Assembly: GCF_000346615.1 (NCBI RefSeq)
Contig: NZ_ANNU01000028.1
Coordinates: 1-64,000 of the forward strand
Direction of reading: 5' to 3'
DNA length: 64,000 nt
DNA from: Nafulsella turpanensis ZLM-10
GTDB taxonomy: Bacteria; Bacteroidota; Bacteroidia; Cytophagales; Cyclobacteriaceae
Shown: positions 1 through 9,518 of the stretch, piece after piece
How the letters are laid out: every line of letters starts with the position of its first letter
Position numbering within the stretch: position 1 is the stretch's first letter
The notes under the pieces: generated by a model
What the model was told of the DNA's origin: nothing
Databases searched by the model: none
What the model saw: the letters and a program-made list of their open reading frames with translations, nothing else
Position numbers and translations under genes: made by a program

Positions 1-106
1 GCTGAAAATTGTCTTCTCTTTTGCATAGGATAACAAGTTAATAATTTACACTTAACCTGCTGTCCTATTTTCGGGGTCCATTATAATACAAACATTTTTT
101 CAAGAT

Positions 107-1255
107 TCATGATCTCTCTCCTTTAAACTCAAATCCTTTCTCTAGCAACTCAAATATCTTTGCTTCCACATCTGAAGGATCAATATCTTCTATCTGAAGT
201 TTAGATACAGTTTGAGCGCTAACATAGGCAAATTTCACAACATCAGATCTTTGAAGCATGGAAGGCACAACTGTATGAACCGGCAGTTCCATTTTCTCCG
301 GATAAGGTAGAAATCGGCCATAATGATCTCCTTTCCACAGTACGATAGTTTGTACACCTGTTGCTGCCCCCATATGCACAGCAGCTGTGTCATTAGTTAA
401 AAGCAGCTTTGCATGGCCAATCAATTGACTAAGTTGATAAAGGTCTGTGAGCCCAGCAAGATTTTTTACCCGTCCTGTATCCAGAAGAGGATTTGATATT
501 AAGTTAGCTACTATTAGATCATCCCCCCCTCCTGCAATGATCAGGTTTAATGATGTATGAGTTAGAATGGAACGGGCCACTGAAAGAAAATTAGAAGCAG
601 GCCAACATTTATGGCTAGCACTCCCTCCTGGGAAAAGGATGACATAAGGTTCCTTAATTTTTCTCGGCTCTAAAGGTAAAAGAGGGGCTTTCGGTAATTT
701 AGTATGGGGTAATAACACTCGAAAGAACTCTCTATTAGTGTAAAATTCAAATTGACCTTCCCCTTGCGTTGCAATAAGCTGACTATAATATTTATCAGAT
801 TCTTTTTTTTTGATTTCATTTATATTACTAAAGTCCCCTGCATGACCAATCTTTTCATCTGCACCACTTGTTTTCACTAGAAAGTCCATTATATAGAAAT
901 CCCGAGAGCGAGTTGGGTTGATTATTACTTCTAGTCTAAGCCACTTTATTTTTAAAATACTCAAAAGTCGGTATTTCCGGCTTTGTTCAAATTTTGAAAG
1001 ATCAATCCACAAAAATTTGTCTACCCATTCACTATCTAATTTCTGCGCTAACTCCCCCCAAAGAGAGTTTCCGATAAGCACAATTTCATAGTCTTTGTAA
1101 GTGCTGTCACTCCGCAAAGCTTCTAAAAAGTTCCTAAACAACAGAAAGTCCCCAATTCGGTCTAGTTTTAATATTCCTAAAGCTTTCTTTCTGTAAGGAA
1201 AGCGGAAGTTATACACTTCCTTTACTAAATTCCACAACCTTCTTAGTATAATCAC
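107..1255 (-). CDS. Glycosyltransferase family 9 (heptosyltransferase-like)
   Basis: The 382-residue protein probably transfers a sugar from a nucleotide donor during LPS core or surface-glycan assembly at the inner face of the inner membrane. Seen: an N-terminal RIGD motif (residues 33-36), typical of GT9; a nucleotide-binding half opening with VILFPGGSASHKCWP (about 205-219); and TNDTAAVHMGAATG (287-300), matching the family's donor-binding segment. The length suits the family. The start is GTG and overlaps the stop of the upstream pyruvyl-transferase-like gene by four bases (GTGA), which implies translational coupling. It is the last gene of the glycan cluster. Family assignment is firm; the exact sugar is unknown. 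Confidence 0.85.
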   Translation of the reverse strand: MIILRRLWNLVKEVYNFRFPYRKKALGILKLDRIGDFLLFRNFLEALRSDSTYKDYEIVLIGNSLWGELAQKLDSEWVDKFLWIDLSKFEQSRKYRLLSILKIKWLRLEVIINPTRSRDFYIMDFLVKTSGADEKIGHAGDFSNINEIKKKESDKYYSQLIATQGEGQFEFYTNREFFRVLLPHTKLPKAPLLPLEPRKIKEPYVILFPGGSASHKCWPASNFLSVARSILTHTSLNLIIAGGGDDLIVANLISNPLLDTGRVKNLAGLTDLYQLSQLIGHAKLLLTNDTAAVHMGAATGVQTIVLWKGDHYGRFLPYPEKMELPVHTVVPSMLQRSDVVKFAYVSAQTVSKLQIEDIDPSDVEAKIFELLEKGFEFKGERS

Positions 1256-2370
1256 CTTTCAAACTTTGAAAAAGCCTCCATATAGCGCTCATAGGAATTT
1301 GATTTAATAACCTGAATTTTGTGCAGCCATTCTCCGCGCTCAGAATCAAGACGCTCAGCTTCTTTCAGAAGCACTTCACTATCCACATCATTAACAAAAT
1401 AATCCTCCACATGAATTTGCTCAGCCATTCGCGCCCGACTATCATTTCCAATAATAACAGCCGGTTTTCCTAAGCTGGCTAAAATAAAACCAGCATGAAC
1501 TCGATTCATTACACCATATTTTGCCTTTGCATAAAATTTAAGATAATCCTCGAAACGAGAACTAAAAAAGAACTCTCCATTTGGATCTATTTTCTGAGCA
1601 TCCTCTTTTTCCTTCAAATTATGACAAGAAAAAATGACATGCTTTTCCTTTTTCTTCAATTCAAAATAAAATTTCTGGAAATGGTTGAACCAACCTTCAA
1701 AGTCAATATCTTGACCAAAATTATAATGCGCCCCTCCATGCATATAGTTAACCACAACATACTCTCCTGGCTTTTGCTCCACCTTATGTTCATTAATGGC
1801 AAAAATACTACTACATGGAATAACAGGAGCATCCAATCCCAACTTTGTATGGACACTACCTGAAAGGCTATCTCTGAGGGTTGTCACTTGACTTAACTCA
1901 TGAAATTCTTTAATAAAATTCTTGATATGATCTGATTCTAAGAATTCAGAACCATCAGAATAGTACTTCTGACATGTTCCTGCTGCAATGTTTGCTAAAA
2001 CGCCCCCTCTCTTCTTCAAAAATCGGCGGTGAATTAAAGGAAAATACCATTCATTTCCAGAAACACAGTCACTGTAACCTGGATGATACCAAAAAACGGG
2101 TGCGCCGCTCTGGACTAATATATCTGATTGCATTACTCGATCTATACGAGAAATAACTGGCAGGTACTTTTCCACCCTCTCCGACCACACGAGGTTCCGC
2201 AAATTCTCCAAACCATAATAGCTAGTAGCTGGTACATGTTTGTGGATGCTAGTGAATTTTAATTTATCAGACTGAAAATACTCTCGGAATAACCATTTTA
2301 GCCCTTCTCTTACAAAATCATCCCCAACATTGTGGTTTACTGTAGTAATAAAAGCTATTTTTTTACTCAT
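1252..2370 (-). CDS. Polysaccharide pyruvyl transferase family protein
   Basis: About 372 residues. The N-terminus (KKIAFITTVNHNVGDDFV) and the late block YGVMNRVHAGFILASLGKPA resemble the CsaB/WcaK family, which adds pyruvate ketals from PEP to sugars of exported glycans. The chosen ATG at 2370 begins MSKKIAF and overlaps the stop of the preceding methyltransferase gene in the common coupled arrangement. An ATG six codons further upstream would extend into that gene and is less likely. It lies between a methyltransferase and a GT9 gene in the minus-strand cluster, so it probably modifies a sugar of the same polymer. Family call is good; the acceptor is unknown. Confidence 0.75.
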   Translation of the reverse strand: MSKKIAFITTVNHNVGDDFVREGLKWLFREYFQSDKLKFTSIHKHVPATSYYGLENLRNLVWSERVEKYLPVISRIDRVMQSDILVQSGAPVFWYHPGYSDCVSGNEWYFPLIHRRFLKKRGGVLANIAAGTCQKYYSDGSEFLESDHIKNFIKEFHELSQVTTLRDSLSGSVHTKLGLDAPVIPCSSIFAINEHKVEQKPGEYVVVNYMHGGAHYNFGQDIDFEGWFNHFQKFYFELKKKEKHVIFSCHNLKEKEDAQKIDPNGEFFFSSRFEDYLKFYAKAKYGVMNRVHAGFILASLGKPAVIIGNDSRARMAEQIHVEDYFVNDVDSEVLLKEAERLDSERGEWLHKIQVIKSNSYERYMEAFSKFER

Positions 2371-3280
2371 CTTTCTTAAATTGTACAACTACCTGCCTTA
2401 CATTAGGATCAGTACCATCAGTAGTTAAGTAATGATATTTTTTAGACAGTTTTTTATAAACAAGGTATTCTCTTAATGGTAGCTTTCCCTCTTTAGTAGA
2501 AGCCTTTTTAGTTGCAAAATGTGCATTGTGCAGTAACATACCATTAGCATCAAATTTAGGCTGTTCTATTGGCTGTTCTGCCACAAAAATCACTTTGTTA
2601 ATTTTTAACCCATCTACTAGCATCCGCTTCTTAATGGCGTGGATATCATAGCGGCGTTGGTAAAATAATTCACCTCTCTCATTCTCCTCTGTAGGCCAGT
2701 AAAAGCGCTTTTCTTTCTGCCATTCTTCAATATATTCCCTCCAAGCAGGTAGTGTTACTACTGCTATGCCTCCAGGTTTAAGAACCCTCTGCACCTCATG
2801 CATAATTTCACCATCCCCATCTCCTGCTACATGTTCTAATACACTTATACTAAAAATACAATCAAAAGTATTCTCCCTATGAGGGATTTCTCGTGCATCA
2901 AAAACTTCCAGTTCAAAATGCTCTTTAAATTTCTTTCTATATATTTCAAAATCTGAAATGAAGTAGTCCTCAACGTCTGAGACATGAACTTTTGAAGATG
3001 TTTCTAAAGCCAGATACAACGCCAACAACTTTGGACTACTTATATCCAGCACCCGCTTACTACTAACACCTTTTAATTCTAGTAGTTCAAGTGTAAGCGA
3101 CAGCTCAATTATTCTAGGATAATTCATAAATTGACTGAACCACTCTTGAAAAAGTTCAGTACGTCTAACCTTTTTGTCCAATACTTTCGGGAACAATCGA
3201 AACATAAAAAATTTTTCAAGGACTGCTTGTTTTTTTCTAGCTTTGCCCATCAAGTCTAAATGCGAGTTTTTTAAGTCCAT
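2363..3280 (-). CDS. Class I SAM-dependent methyltransferase
   Basis: The 305-residue protein has a methyltransferase type 11-like core. KRVLDISSPKLLALYLA (about 75-91) is a degenerate motif I lacking the usual glycine-rich loop. It is followed by the acidic VSDVEDYF and by FDCIFSISVLEHVAG (about 143-157) and VLKPGGIAVVTLP (about 168-180), which are the hallmark post-motif blocks. It probably methylates a sugar or glycan end group. The start overlaps the end of the upstream glycosyltransferase by 10 bases, and its stop overlaps the next gene, placing it inside the operon. The substrate cannot be read from sequence. Confidence 0.75.
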   Translation of the reverse strand: MDLKNSHLDLMGKARKKQAVLEKFFMFRLFPKVLDKKVRRTELFQEWFSQFMNYPRIIELSLTLELLELKGVSSKRVLDISSPKLLALYLALETSSKVHVSDVEDYFISDFEIYRKKFKEHFELEVFDAREIPHRENTFDCIFSISVLEHVAGDGDGEIMHEVQRVLKPGGIAVVTLPAWREYIEEWQKEKRFYWPTEENERGELFYQRRYDIHAIKKRMLVDGLKINKVIFVAEQPIEQPKFDANGMLLHNAHFATKKASTKEGKLPLREYLVYKKLSKKYHYLTTDGTDPNVRQVVVQFKKDE

Positions 3281-4200
3281 TGAAGCTTTTTTAATAGGCG
3301 AAAAGCCAAGGTAAGCCTGCTACCAGAGCCTTGCATTAATTGAGTAAAAAACCTATCATATTCATGATCTCTCATAACAAAATCATTTAATCTAAAGGAA
3401 CTTGGGAGATTGTGGACTTTGAGTTCTTTTAAGTGCTCTGGCTGACTCTTGGTGTGAGTGGCGCCTTCAGTAAAACCAATATTTTCAATAGTATTTAAAG
3501 AAGGAACTATACAAAGTCCACTTTGCACCAACCTAGCAAAAGTCCATTGGTAGTCCCAAACAGTTTCTAACTTTCCCTGATGAATTTGATCATATAGTTT
3601 AGACCTAAATTCAAAATCATAACCTCCACCTAAATTTTCTCTCAAGAGCTTTTTAACCTCTGGATCTGACCATTTCTTTATTTCCGGATCAAAAAAAGTC
3701 CAGGCTCTTCGCCAAGTAGCCCACCCCCAGCATCCTCCAAAAAGACTAAAATGATAATCTTGTTTTTCTTCCTTCCAACAACTGGCTACATTAAAACCGG
3801 AAATCATCATAATTCGCTCATCATCAGCGTATTGATGTAGCATTTTTTGAGCAAACCGGAAGAAGTCAATATGAGGAAGAATATCATCTTCTAGAATTAT
3901 GCCCTCCTCTACATGTTCAAAAAACCAAGTTATAGCTAAGCTGGGAGCTAATTTGCATCCTAAATTAATATCTCTAAACAATGTTTTTACTTCACAATCC
4001 CAATCAACAAATGAAATAATCTTTTTCACTTTCTCGCATAGCACTTCATCATAAGGATTGTTTTCACGCGGTCCATCAGCTGCAATAAATAACTGTTTTG
4101 GTTTTACTTTTTGAATAACCTCAAATATTCTTTTGGTTGTTTCTGGTCTATTAAAGACTAATAATAGAACAGGAGTATCTATAAAGTCACTGTTCACCAT
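3271..4200 (-). CDS. GT-A type glycosyltransferase-like protein
   Basis: The 309-residue protein has the layout of a GT-A nucleotide-diphospho-sugar transferase: PVLLLVFNRPETTKRIFEVI near the N-terminus, IAADGPR (about 38-44), then the metal-binding acidic motif IILEDDILPH (about 98-107), and an aromatic segment GGCWGWATWRRAW that recurs in proteins annotated as sugar transferases of LPS and glycan loci. It has no membrane segment, so it should act in the cytoplasm on a lipid-linked glycan. A 287-base gap separates it from the upstream gene, unusual in this compact cluster. Fold is fairly sure; donor and acceptor are unknown. Confidence 0.7.
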   Translation of the reverse strand: MVNSDFIDTPVLLLVFNRPETTKRIFEVIQKVKPKQLFIAADGPRENNPYDEVLCEKVKKIISFVDWDCEVKTLFRDINLGCKLAPSLAITWFFEHVEEGIILEDDILPHIDFFRFAQKMLHQYADDERIMMISGFNVASCWKEEKQDYHFSLFGGCWGWATWRRAWTFFDPEIKKWSDPEVKKLLRENLGGGYDFEFRSKLYDQIHQGKLETVWDYQWTFARLVQSGLCIVPSLNTIENIGFTEGATHTKSQPEHLKELKVHNLPSSFRLNDFVMRDHEYDRFFTQLMQGSGSRLTLAFRLLKKLQWT

Positions 4201-4487
4201 TAATTAGATAATTTATAAGTTACTTTAAATTGGCATCTAGCATAAACGCCTTTACATCTCCATTTTCAATAAACCCTTAATTAGTCAAATCAATTGCCCT
4301 TTCCCTTTTACTCTCCAAACACCAGAATCACACCTATTTGCATAAATATAGGAGGCGATTTAAATTAAATATTATTCTTTACTCCTAATATGTTTGAAGT
4401 ATTAATTTATTTTTCAATTCTTTAAAAAATTCCTCTTTTTAACTGTAAAACACTTACTTCTTCTAGCGGTATAAGTTCACAACCTTC
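4201..4487. other. AT-rich gap inside the glycan cluster
   Basis: This 287-base spacer separates two minus-strand glycan genes that otherwise lie within tens of bases of each other or overlap. It is strongly AT-rich, carries stops in all frames, and I see no convincing promoter, hairpin terminator, RNA gene or pseudogene in it. It could hold an internal promoter or mark an old gene-insertion boundary, but nothing proves either. Confidence 0.4.
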
Positions 4488-5672
4488 TTATTTAGCTTTG
4501 AAATTCAATTTAAATGCTTCTTCATAAGCTTCTTTCACCAAACCTCTTGCCCTGTACTTTTTTGCTAACTCTACATACGTTTTTTTATTTGACCCCTTCA
4601 ATAATTCTTTCATTCTAGAAAGGGCTTCTCTACTACTTTTTATATTAAATAAGACTCCCCCTTTTCCATTTTTCAATATTTCAGACTCATCTCCAACGCC
4701 TTCAGTAAGTAGAAACGGCAAGCCTGCTGCCCAGTATTCGCCCAATTTAATTGGTGATGAAAACCTTTGTGACTGAATTGATTTTATGGTTGAAAATGCG
4801 AAATCTGCGGCGTGCATATAAGCAGGAACCTCCTGATGAGGAACTAATGATACAAAGGAATGGCCATCAGAAAGCCCTACCCTCCGCAATTTCTGTTTGA
4901 TCTCCTCAACAGGATGAGGAGTTAAAACAATAAGAAAAAAGTTTTTAAAGACTTCTTTTGCCTGCCCAAACATCTCAAAAGCTTCATAATCATAATAAAG
5001 GCCTCCAAATTTACCTGTATAAATCCCACAAAACATATCATTACCGATCCCTAACTTATTTCTCACCTTTTCTCTATTTTGTTCGTTAAATTCAAAGCAG
5101 TCTGTATTGACTGTACAAGGAATCGTCAACAGTGCCTCCGGCCTCTTTTGTGTAACCAGCCTTCTCTTATAGTTTTCAGAGGCAGGAAATACAATTTCAG
5201 TTGCTTTAAGCTGAAGCCTTTCTCCAACTACCTGGATTAAATAGCGAGGATCCCATTTTTTCCAAACACCGGCTTCAGCCATATAAGAGGCGTGCGGCTC
5301 AAAAGACTCAACCCAGAATGGCACCCCTGTTTTTTTATGGACTAAATATCCTAGAATGCCTGCCGGAGAACTTCGGCAAATAAGAAGAGAAATATCTAAT
5401 TGTTTTATAAATTCCGTTATCTTCTGAGGGAAACGAATAAAATCATCTATTTTATTCAATAAAACAGACGAAACTCGATTACTAATTAATGGTATATGAC
5501 GAACCTTTTTAATTTTCAAATCAATTGGCTCCTTTTGCCCTTCACGTTCAATTGATACAAAATAAATTGACTGAACAAACTCAAACTCAGCTAATATTTC
5601 AAGATGAGGGTGGATGGTAGCAACGGATAAACCATCTCTTGCTCCCCAATACCCAAAATATAAGATGTTCAT
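4488..5672 (-). CDS. Glycosyltransferase, family 4-like (GT-B fold)
   Basis: The 394-residue protein has a two-domain GT-B layout. The N-terminal half (NILYFGYWGARDGLS, later VPFWVESFEPHASYM) is the acceptor domain. The C-terminal half starts near residue 212 with CGIYTGKFGGLYYDYEAF and contains PIKLGEYWAAGLPFLLTEG (about 323-341), the usual E-containing donor-binding block. It most likely adds a sugar to the growing surface glycan in the cytoplasm. It follows another GT4 by 55 bases on the same strand. Family is a good match; linkage and sugar are unknown. Confidence 0.75.
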   Translation of the reverse strand: MNILYFGYWGARDGLSVATIHPHLEILAEFEFVQSIYFVSIEREGQKEPIDLKIKKVRHIPLISNRVSSVLLNKIDDFIRFPQKITEFIKQLDISLLICRSSPAGILGYLVHKKTGVPFWVESFEPHASYMAEAGVWKKWDPRYLIQVVGERLQLKATEIVFPASENYKRRLVTQKRPEALLTIPCTVNTDCFEFNEQNREKVRNKLGIGNDMFCGIYTGKFGGLYYDYEAFEMFGQAKEVFKNFFLIVLTPHPVEEIKQKLRRVGLSDGHSFVSLVPHQEVPAYMHAADFAFSTIKSIQSQRFSSPIKLGEYWAAGLPFLLTEGVGDESEILKNGKGGVLFNIKSSREALSRMKELLKGSNKKTYVELAKKYRARGLVKEAYEEAFKLNFKAK

Positions 5673-5727
5673 AGAGTGAGTTAATTTAAAAGGCTGTTGT
5701 TACCATTATAAGTTTTAGGCTTCAGTT

Positions 5728-6849
5728 TTAGGAGAGATAAAGCTGAGTTAAGCTATCAACCATCTTTTGAAGCTCAAACCTTTTTTTAACACTTGCATAT
5801 CCATTTCCTTTAAGATTTTCGCGGAGTTGGTCATTTTCCAGTAAACGAATTACTGCATCATAAATTTGGCCCGAATTCTGATAATCAACCACCAGGGCAT
5901 TAACCTCATTTTCGATGAATTCAGTAGCAACTCCTGAAGCTGTAAATATACTTGGAACTCTGGAGGCCAGGGCTTCCACATATGTCTGGCCAAAAGCCTC
6001 AGAATGATTATTTACAGGAGTGTGAACATATACATCAAAGAGCTTGTAAAGAGCAGGTATATCATACTCAAACCTGATTTTTGTAAAGGATTTTTCTGGG
6101 AGCGTAGCTAACAGTTTATCTACTTCCCCTTCATAAACACCATTTGCATTAGCCAGAATTAAGTGGGCTTCAGGATAATTCTCCAACAACTTTCTAAAGG
6201 CAGGGACAATAAACTGGATTCCTTTCCAATCTTCGAACCGGGCAATTACTCCCAGAAGGGGATAGCTATGCTCTGGCACCTTATTTCGCTTCCTGACCTC
6301 TTCTATTCGGCTGTTATCAACATTTTCAAACAAATTCAAATGGAAACCATGGTGGATTAGAGATATTTTACTTTCCGAAACCCGCTCTTTTTCTACAAGG
6401 ATTTGATGAACCACCTTACTTATTGCTACTATTTTAGTGGACATATAATTTACAAGCATATCATAGTAGACTCCTTTTGGAAAATAAAAATGGTGGAAAG
6501 AAGAGTGATGCCTGGTATAAATCCGCCTTGGAACTCTGGCCAGAAATGCAGCACTAATTCCAACTAGGTTAGCGTCTAGGAAATGAGCATGAACAACATC
6601 TGCTCTTAGTTTAATCAGCTTAAAAAATACCTGAGTAAATGCACGTGCCATGCTCTTCTTTCCAGAATATTTCACCAAGGTAACAGGTATATTTTTCTGT
6701 TTTAAAAATGTCTCCAGGTAGCTTTCCCCGGGGTTTAGCAAAATAAAATTAAGCTCAATTCTTTTTTGCAGATCAGATGCTGCCAGCCACTCAAAAGCCA
6801 AAGACTTATCTACTTTTGAAATGATGTAAACTAACTTTTTCTTCCTCAA
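5728..6849 (-). CDS. Glycosyltransferase family 4
   Basis: The 373-residue GT-B enzyme contains DVVHAHFLDANLVG (about 84-97) in the acceptor domain, LLGVIARFEDWKGIQFIV (about 198-215) at the start of the donor domain, and SEAFGQTYVEALASRVPSI (about 283-301), the EX7E-like donor-binding segment of retaining GT4 enzymes. It probably uses a nucleotide-activated hexose. The ATG start gives MRKKKLVYIISK. Its stop lies 55 bases before the next GT gene and its start 19 bases after the preceding GT2 gene, so it is inside the operon. Family is clear; specificity is not. Confidence 0.85.
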   Translation of the reverse strand: MRKKKLVYIISKVDKSLAFEWLAASDLQKRIELNFILLNPGESYLETFLKQKNIPVTLVKYSGKKSMARAFTQVFFKLIKLRADVVHAHFLDANLVGISAAFLARVPRRIYTRHHSSFHHFYFPKGVYYDMLVNYMSTKIVAISKVVHQILVEKERVSESKISLIHHGFHLNLFENVDNSRIEEVRKRNKVPEHSYPLLGVIARFEDWKGIQFIVPAFRKLLENYPEAHLILANANGVYEGEVDKLLATLPEKSFTKIRFEYDIPALYKLFDVYVHTPVNNHSEAFGQTYVEALASRVPSIFTASGVATEFIENEVNALVVDYQNSGQIYDAVIRLLENDQLRENLKGNGYASVKKRFELQKMVDSLTQLYLS

Positions 6850-6868
6850 TTTATTCTAGAAAATAATT

Positions 6869-7759
6869 TTAGATTCGAACACCAGGGAAATGTCGTGATA
6901 AAGAAGTAAAAATCACATCATACAATTTATACCTTAGGCGCCTGGGGAGGAAAGAAAGCTGCTCCTGTTCGATAAGATTAACCCAACAAGAATGGCTAAA
7001 AATTTTATAAATAAATAATTTAAATGGTGCTGTTTTCCCTTCCTTATGAATGTTCCCTCGGCCAATCTCTGTAAGCTTTTGATGAGCTTCCCGGTATTGC
7101 CGTAGCCTTTTCAAAAAGCTTCTGGCCGAAATAAAATCATCATGATACCCAATAGCATCATTTAGGTAAAATACGTTCTTGCCCAGTGCAGCTGCTCTTT
7201 GAGCCAAATCATAATCTTCGGCATCCGAAAGTTGCTCATCAAAACCATTAAGTTCCCAAAAAATACTGGCAGGCAGAGAACAGTTTGCAGCAGTAAAGGA
7301 CAAAGATTCCCTTGCTTGGCGAAAGGTACTCTCTAAAGGCTTATACCACTTTAAGCTCAAATACCTTTTAAACTTTTGAACATCAGACTGCATTGCCTGC
7401 TCCTCTTCAATCTGTTTCCCTGTTGCCAAGCTACCCGGAAAATCCTTAAAATGCTTTATATGTCGCTCAACACAACAAGGAACCGGACGCATATCATCAT
7501 CAAAAAAAATCAGCAGATCTCCTGCTGCCTTTTTTGCACCAAAATTGCGAATTGCAGCCCTTCCCCTGTTTTGCTGATAAAAAAAATTTAATGTATAATT
7601 ATTCGGCTGCACCCGTTCCAAAACCTCTATAGTATGATCGGTTGATCCATCGACAGCAATAATTACTTCAAAATCTTTAACGCTTTGCGCATCCAGCGAT
7701 TCTAAAATGCCGGAAAGTTTATGTGCTCCATTATAAGTTGGTACAATTATCGATACCAT
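6869..7759 (-). CDS. Glycosyltransferase family 2
   Basis: The 296-residue inverting GT-A enzyme starts MVSIIVPTYNGAHKL. It has VIIAVDGSTDHT (about 33-44) for nucleotide binding, the metal-binding LLIFFDDDMRP (about 88-98), and FDEQLSDAEDYDLAQRAA (about 173-190), the ED acceptor-side motif. It would act on a lipid-linked glycan at the cytoplasmic membrane face. The start codon touches the stop of the upstream GT2 gene, so the two are translationally coupled. The pairing of two GT2 genes suggests successive sugar additions, which is inference. Confidence 0.85.
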   Translation of the reverse strand: MVSIIVPTYNGAHKLSGILESLDAQSVKDFEVIIAVDGSTDHTIEVLERVQPNNYTLNFFYQQNRGRAAIRNFGAKKAAGDLLIFFDDDMRPVPCCVERHIKHFKDFPGSLATGKQIEEEQAMQSDVQKFKRYLSLKWYKPLESTFRQARESLSFTAANCSLPASIFWELNGFDEQLSDAEDYDLAQRAAALGKNVFYLNDAIGYHDDFISARSFLKRLRQYREAHQKLTEIGRGNIHKEGKTAPFKLFIYKIFSHSCWVNLIEQEQLSFLPRRLRYKLYDVIFTSLSRHFPGVRI

Positions 7760-8757
7760 TATTGTTGTCGAAACATTTTAACAACTCCTACTGGGAAGAA
7801 TCTTGTTCTACACTTTAACTTATCAAAAAGCTTTTGGCTGAATGCATCTAAGCATGCTCTATCTATATATTGTAGACATGCTTTACTTAAACCCCTTTTA
7901 TGGTGGTAGTAGAAATAATCTGCTTTATGAAGCAGGTAATAATGTAAAACTTCCTTCAGGTCTTCTTTCGCCAAAAAAAGTTTAGCAGGAAAAGCAAAAT
8001 CAAACCCTGGTTCCTCCGTAAAAGAAGCGAATATCTTTTCTTCCATTTTATAACCAAAAGATTCCGCCAGTTTTAAATAAAGCTGATCTGTCTCTTCCTC
8101 AAACTTGCTTTTTTGAGCTCCTGTTTTTGAATTTTCATGGATGCGGAAGTTCACAACTACATCCTCTGTTCTTTTGATCCCTGCAAGCCCGTTCATTGCC
8201 AAATAGCGAATCCACAATTCCTTATCCATAACATAATGCAGCTGCTCATTAACTCCCCTCAGCTTTTCAAAAACGGTTCTCCTGAAAAAAGTTTCCGGCT
8301 GATCTATTCTAGCCCATCCAATCGTTCTTGTTAAACTGTTCTCATAAATATCTGTGCCTAAAGATTTTTGAATAAACACTCCCTTTTCATCTACTATATT
8401 ACTTCGCCCACACAAACAATCTACAGAAGGATCCTGAAAACCCTCAACTATCTTCAATAGTGAGCCTTTTTCATAAAAGTCATCTGCATTCAACCAGTTC
8501 ACAACCTCACCCGTTGCTTTCTTAAGCCCTTTATTTATTGCATGACTTTGTCCTTTATCTGGCTCCGAAACCCAATAGCTCAGGTACTTTTCATACTTTT
8601 TAATAATATCTACCGTTCCGTCAGTACTACCACCATCAATAACTATAAATTGTAACTTTGGGTAAGCTTGAGATAGAACTGAATCTATTGTTTGCTCTAT
8701 AAAAGCAGCTGAATTATAGGATGGGGTGATTATTGAAACTTTTGTATTATACGACAT
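7759..8757 (-). CDS. Glycosyltransferase family 2
   Basis: About 332 residues from the chosen ATG at 8757 (MSYNTKVSIITPSYNS). An AAGGAG sequence eight bases upstream supports this start over one 13 codons earlier; Shine-Dalgarno sites are uncommon in this phylum, so this one is informative. Seen: FIVIDGGSTDGTVD (about 36-49), the DXD-like VVNWLNADDFYEKGS (about 83-97), and RIDQPETFFRRTVF (about 148-161). The WLNADD form is typical of GT2 enzymes of polysaccharide loci. It overlaps the following GT2 gene by one base. The sugar donor is unknown. Confidence 0.85.
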   Translation of the reverse strand: MSYNTKVSIITPSYNSAAFIEQTIDSVLSQAYPKLQFIVIDGGSTDGTVDIIKKYEKYLSYWVSEPDKGQSHAINKGLKKATGEVVNWLNADDFYEKGSLLKIVEGFQDPSVDCLCGRSNIVDEKGVFIQKSLGTDIYENSLTRTIGWARIDQPETFFRRTVFEKLRGVNEQLHYVMDKELWIRYLAMNGLAGIKRTEDVVVNFRIHENSKTGAQKSKFEEETDQLYLKLAESFGYKMEEKIFASFTEEPGFDFAFPAKLFLAKEDLKEVLHYYLLHKADYFYYHHKRGLSKACLQYIDRACLDAFSQKLFDKLKCRTRFFPVGVVKMFRQQ

Positions 8758-8847
8758 TCTTGTTCTCCTTAAAACAAAACTTTTGCCAGTAACCATGAAA
8801 CTATTTTCAGGAATTGCTTTTATATTCCAAAAGAATTTTATTCAAAC

Positions 8848-9492
8848 TTAAAAGTTCTTATTTTTTATCCCATCAATTACCAAAGAAGTATAAAAAAAAC
8901 CACGTTGATCTTTTTTGGCCGAGTCATTCTGGTTTCTCATGACCCGCATTATATGACCATTTTCGTCTTCAGATTCCCAACCCTGAAAGTCACCGTTTTC
9001 ATTCCAATATTCAACCAATCTTGGTTCAAGCCCACAATTCCTCAAAATATCAGATAAACATTTATAATTTAACAGCACTTTGTGATCATCGGAACCGGGA
9101 CCTGAGCCATTAGGTTTAACATAGTCAATGTATTTTTTATCCGGATGAAAACCATCCGGAACAGCAATCCTGAAGCATCCTCCTTTTTTCATAAATTCAA
9201 CTGCCTTCTTTAAAATAAATTGGATCTGACTTTCTGTAAAGTGTTCAAAAACATGCTCTGCTAAAAAGTTATCAACTTTTTTATCATTTGAAAAAATGTA
9301 CTCCCAGTGCCTTGAATTTAAAAGGTTAAAAAAAGGATAATCAGTTTTTATCCAACCAGAATATCCCGTAGACCCTGCCCCAACAATCACCTTAATTTTA
9401 CCTCTTAACGCTGCAGCATTTACTTCTCGTTTTATTTTCCTTCGCTCAATAAAATGCCACCTAGCACGTCTCAGCTTAGTTATAATATCCAT
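8848..9492 (-). CDS. Predicted SAM-dependent methyltransferase
   Basis: About 214 residues from ATG 9492 (MDIITKLRRARWHF). Longer in-frame starts run into the upstream gene and translate to unrelated-looking sequence. Seen: IKVIVGAGSTGYSGWIKTD resembles the N-terminal block of small methyltransferases found in glycan loci, and FLAEHVFEHFTESQIQFILK followed by FMKKGGCFRIAVPDG gives the EHxxEH and post-motif III region. Such proteins are often annotated from the EHVFEH block alone. It probably decorates the glycan or a sugar precursor. The substrate is not predictable. Confidence 0.7.
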   Translation of the reverse strand: MDIITKLRRARWHFIERRKIKREVNAAALRGKIKVIVGAGSTGYSGWIKTDYPFFNLLNSRHWEYIFSNDKKVDNFLAEHVFEHFTESQIQFILKKAVEFMKKGGCFRIAVPDGFHPDKKYIDYVKPNGSGPGSDDHKVLLNYKCLSDILRNCGLEPRLVEYWNENGDFQGWESEDENGHIMRVMRNQNDSAKKDQRGFFYTSLVIDGIKNKNF

Positions 9493-9518
9493 TAATAACA
9501 GCGTTTTTACGTTCCCTC

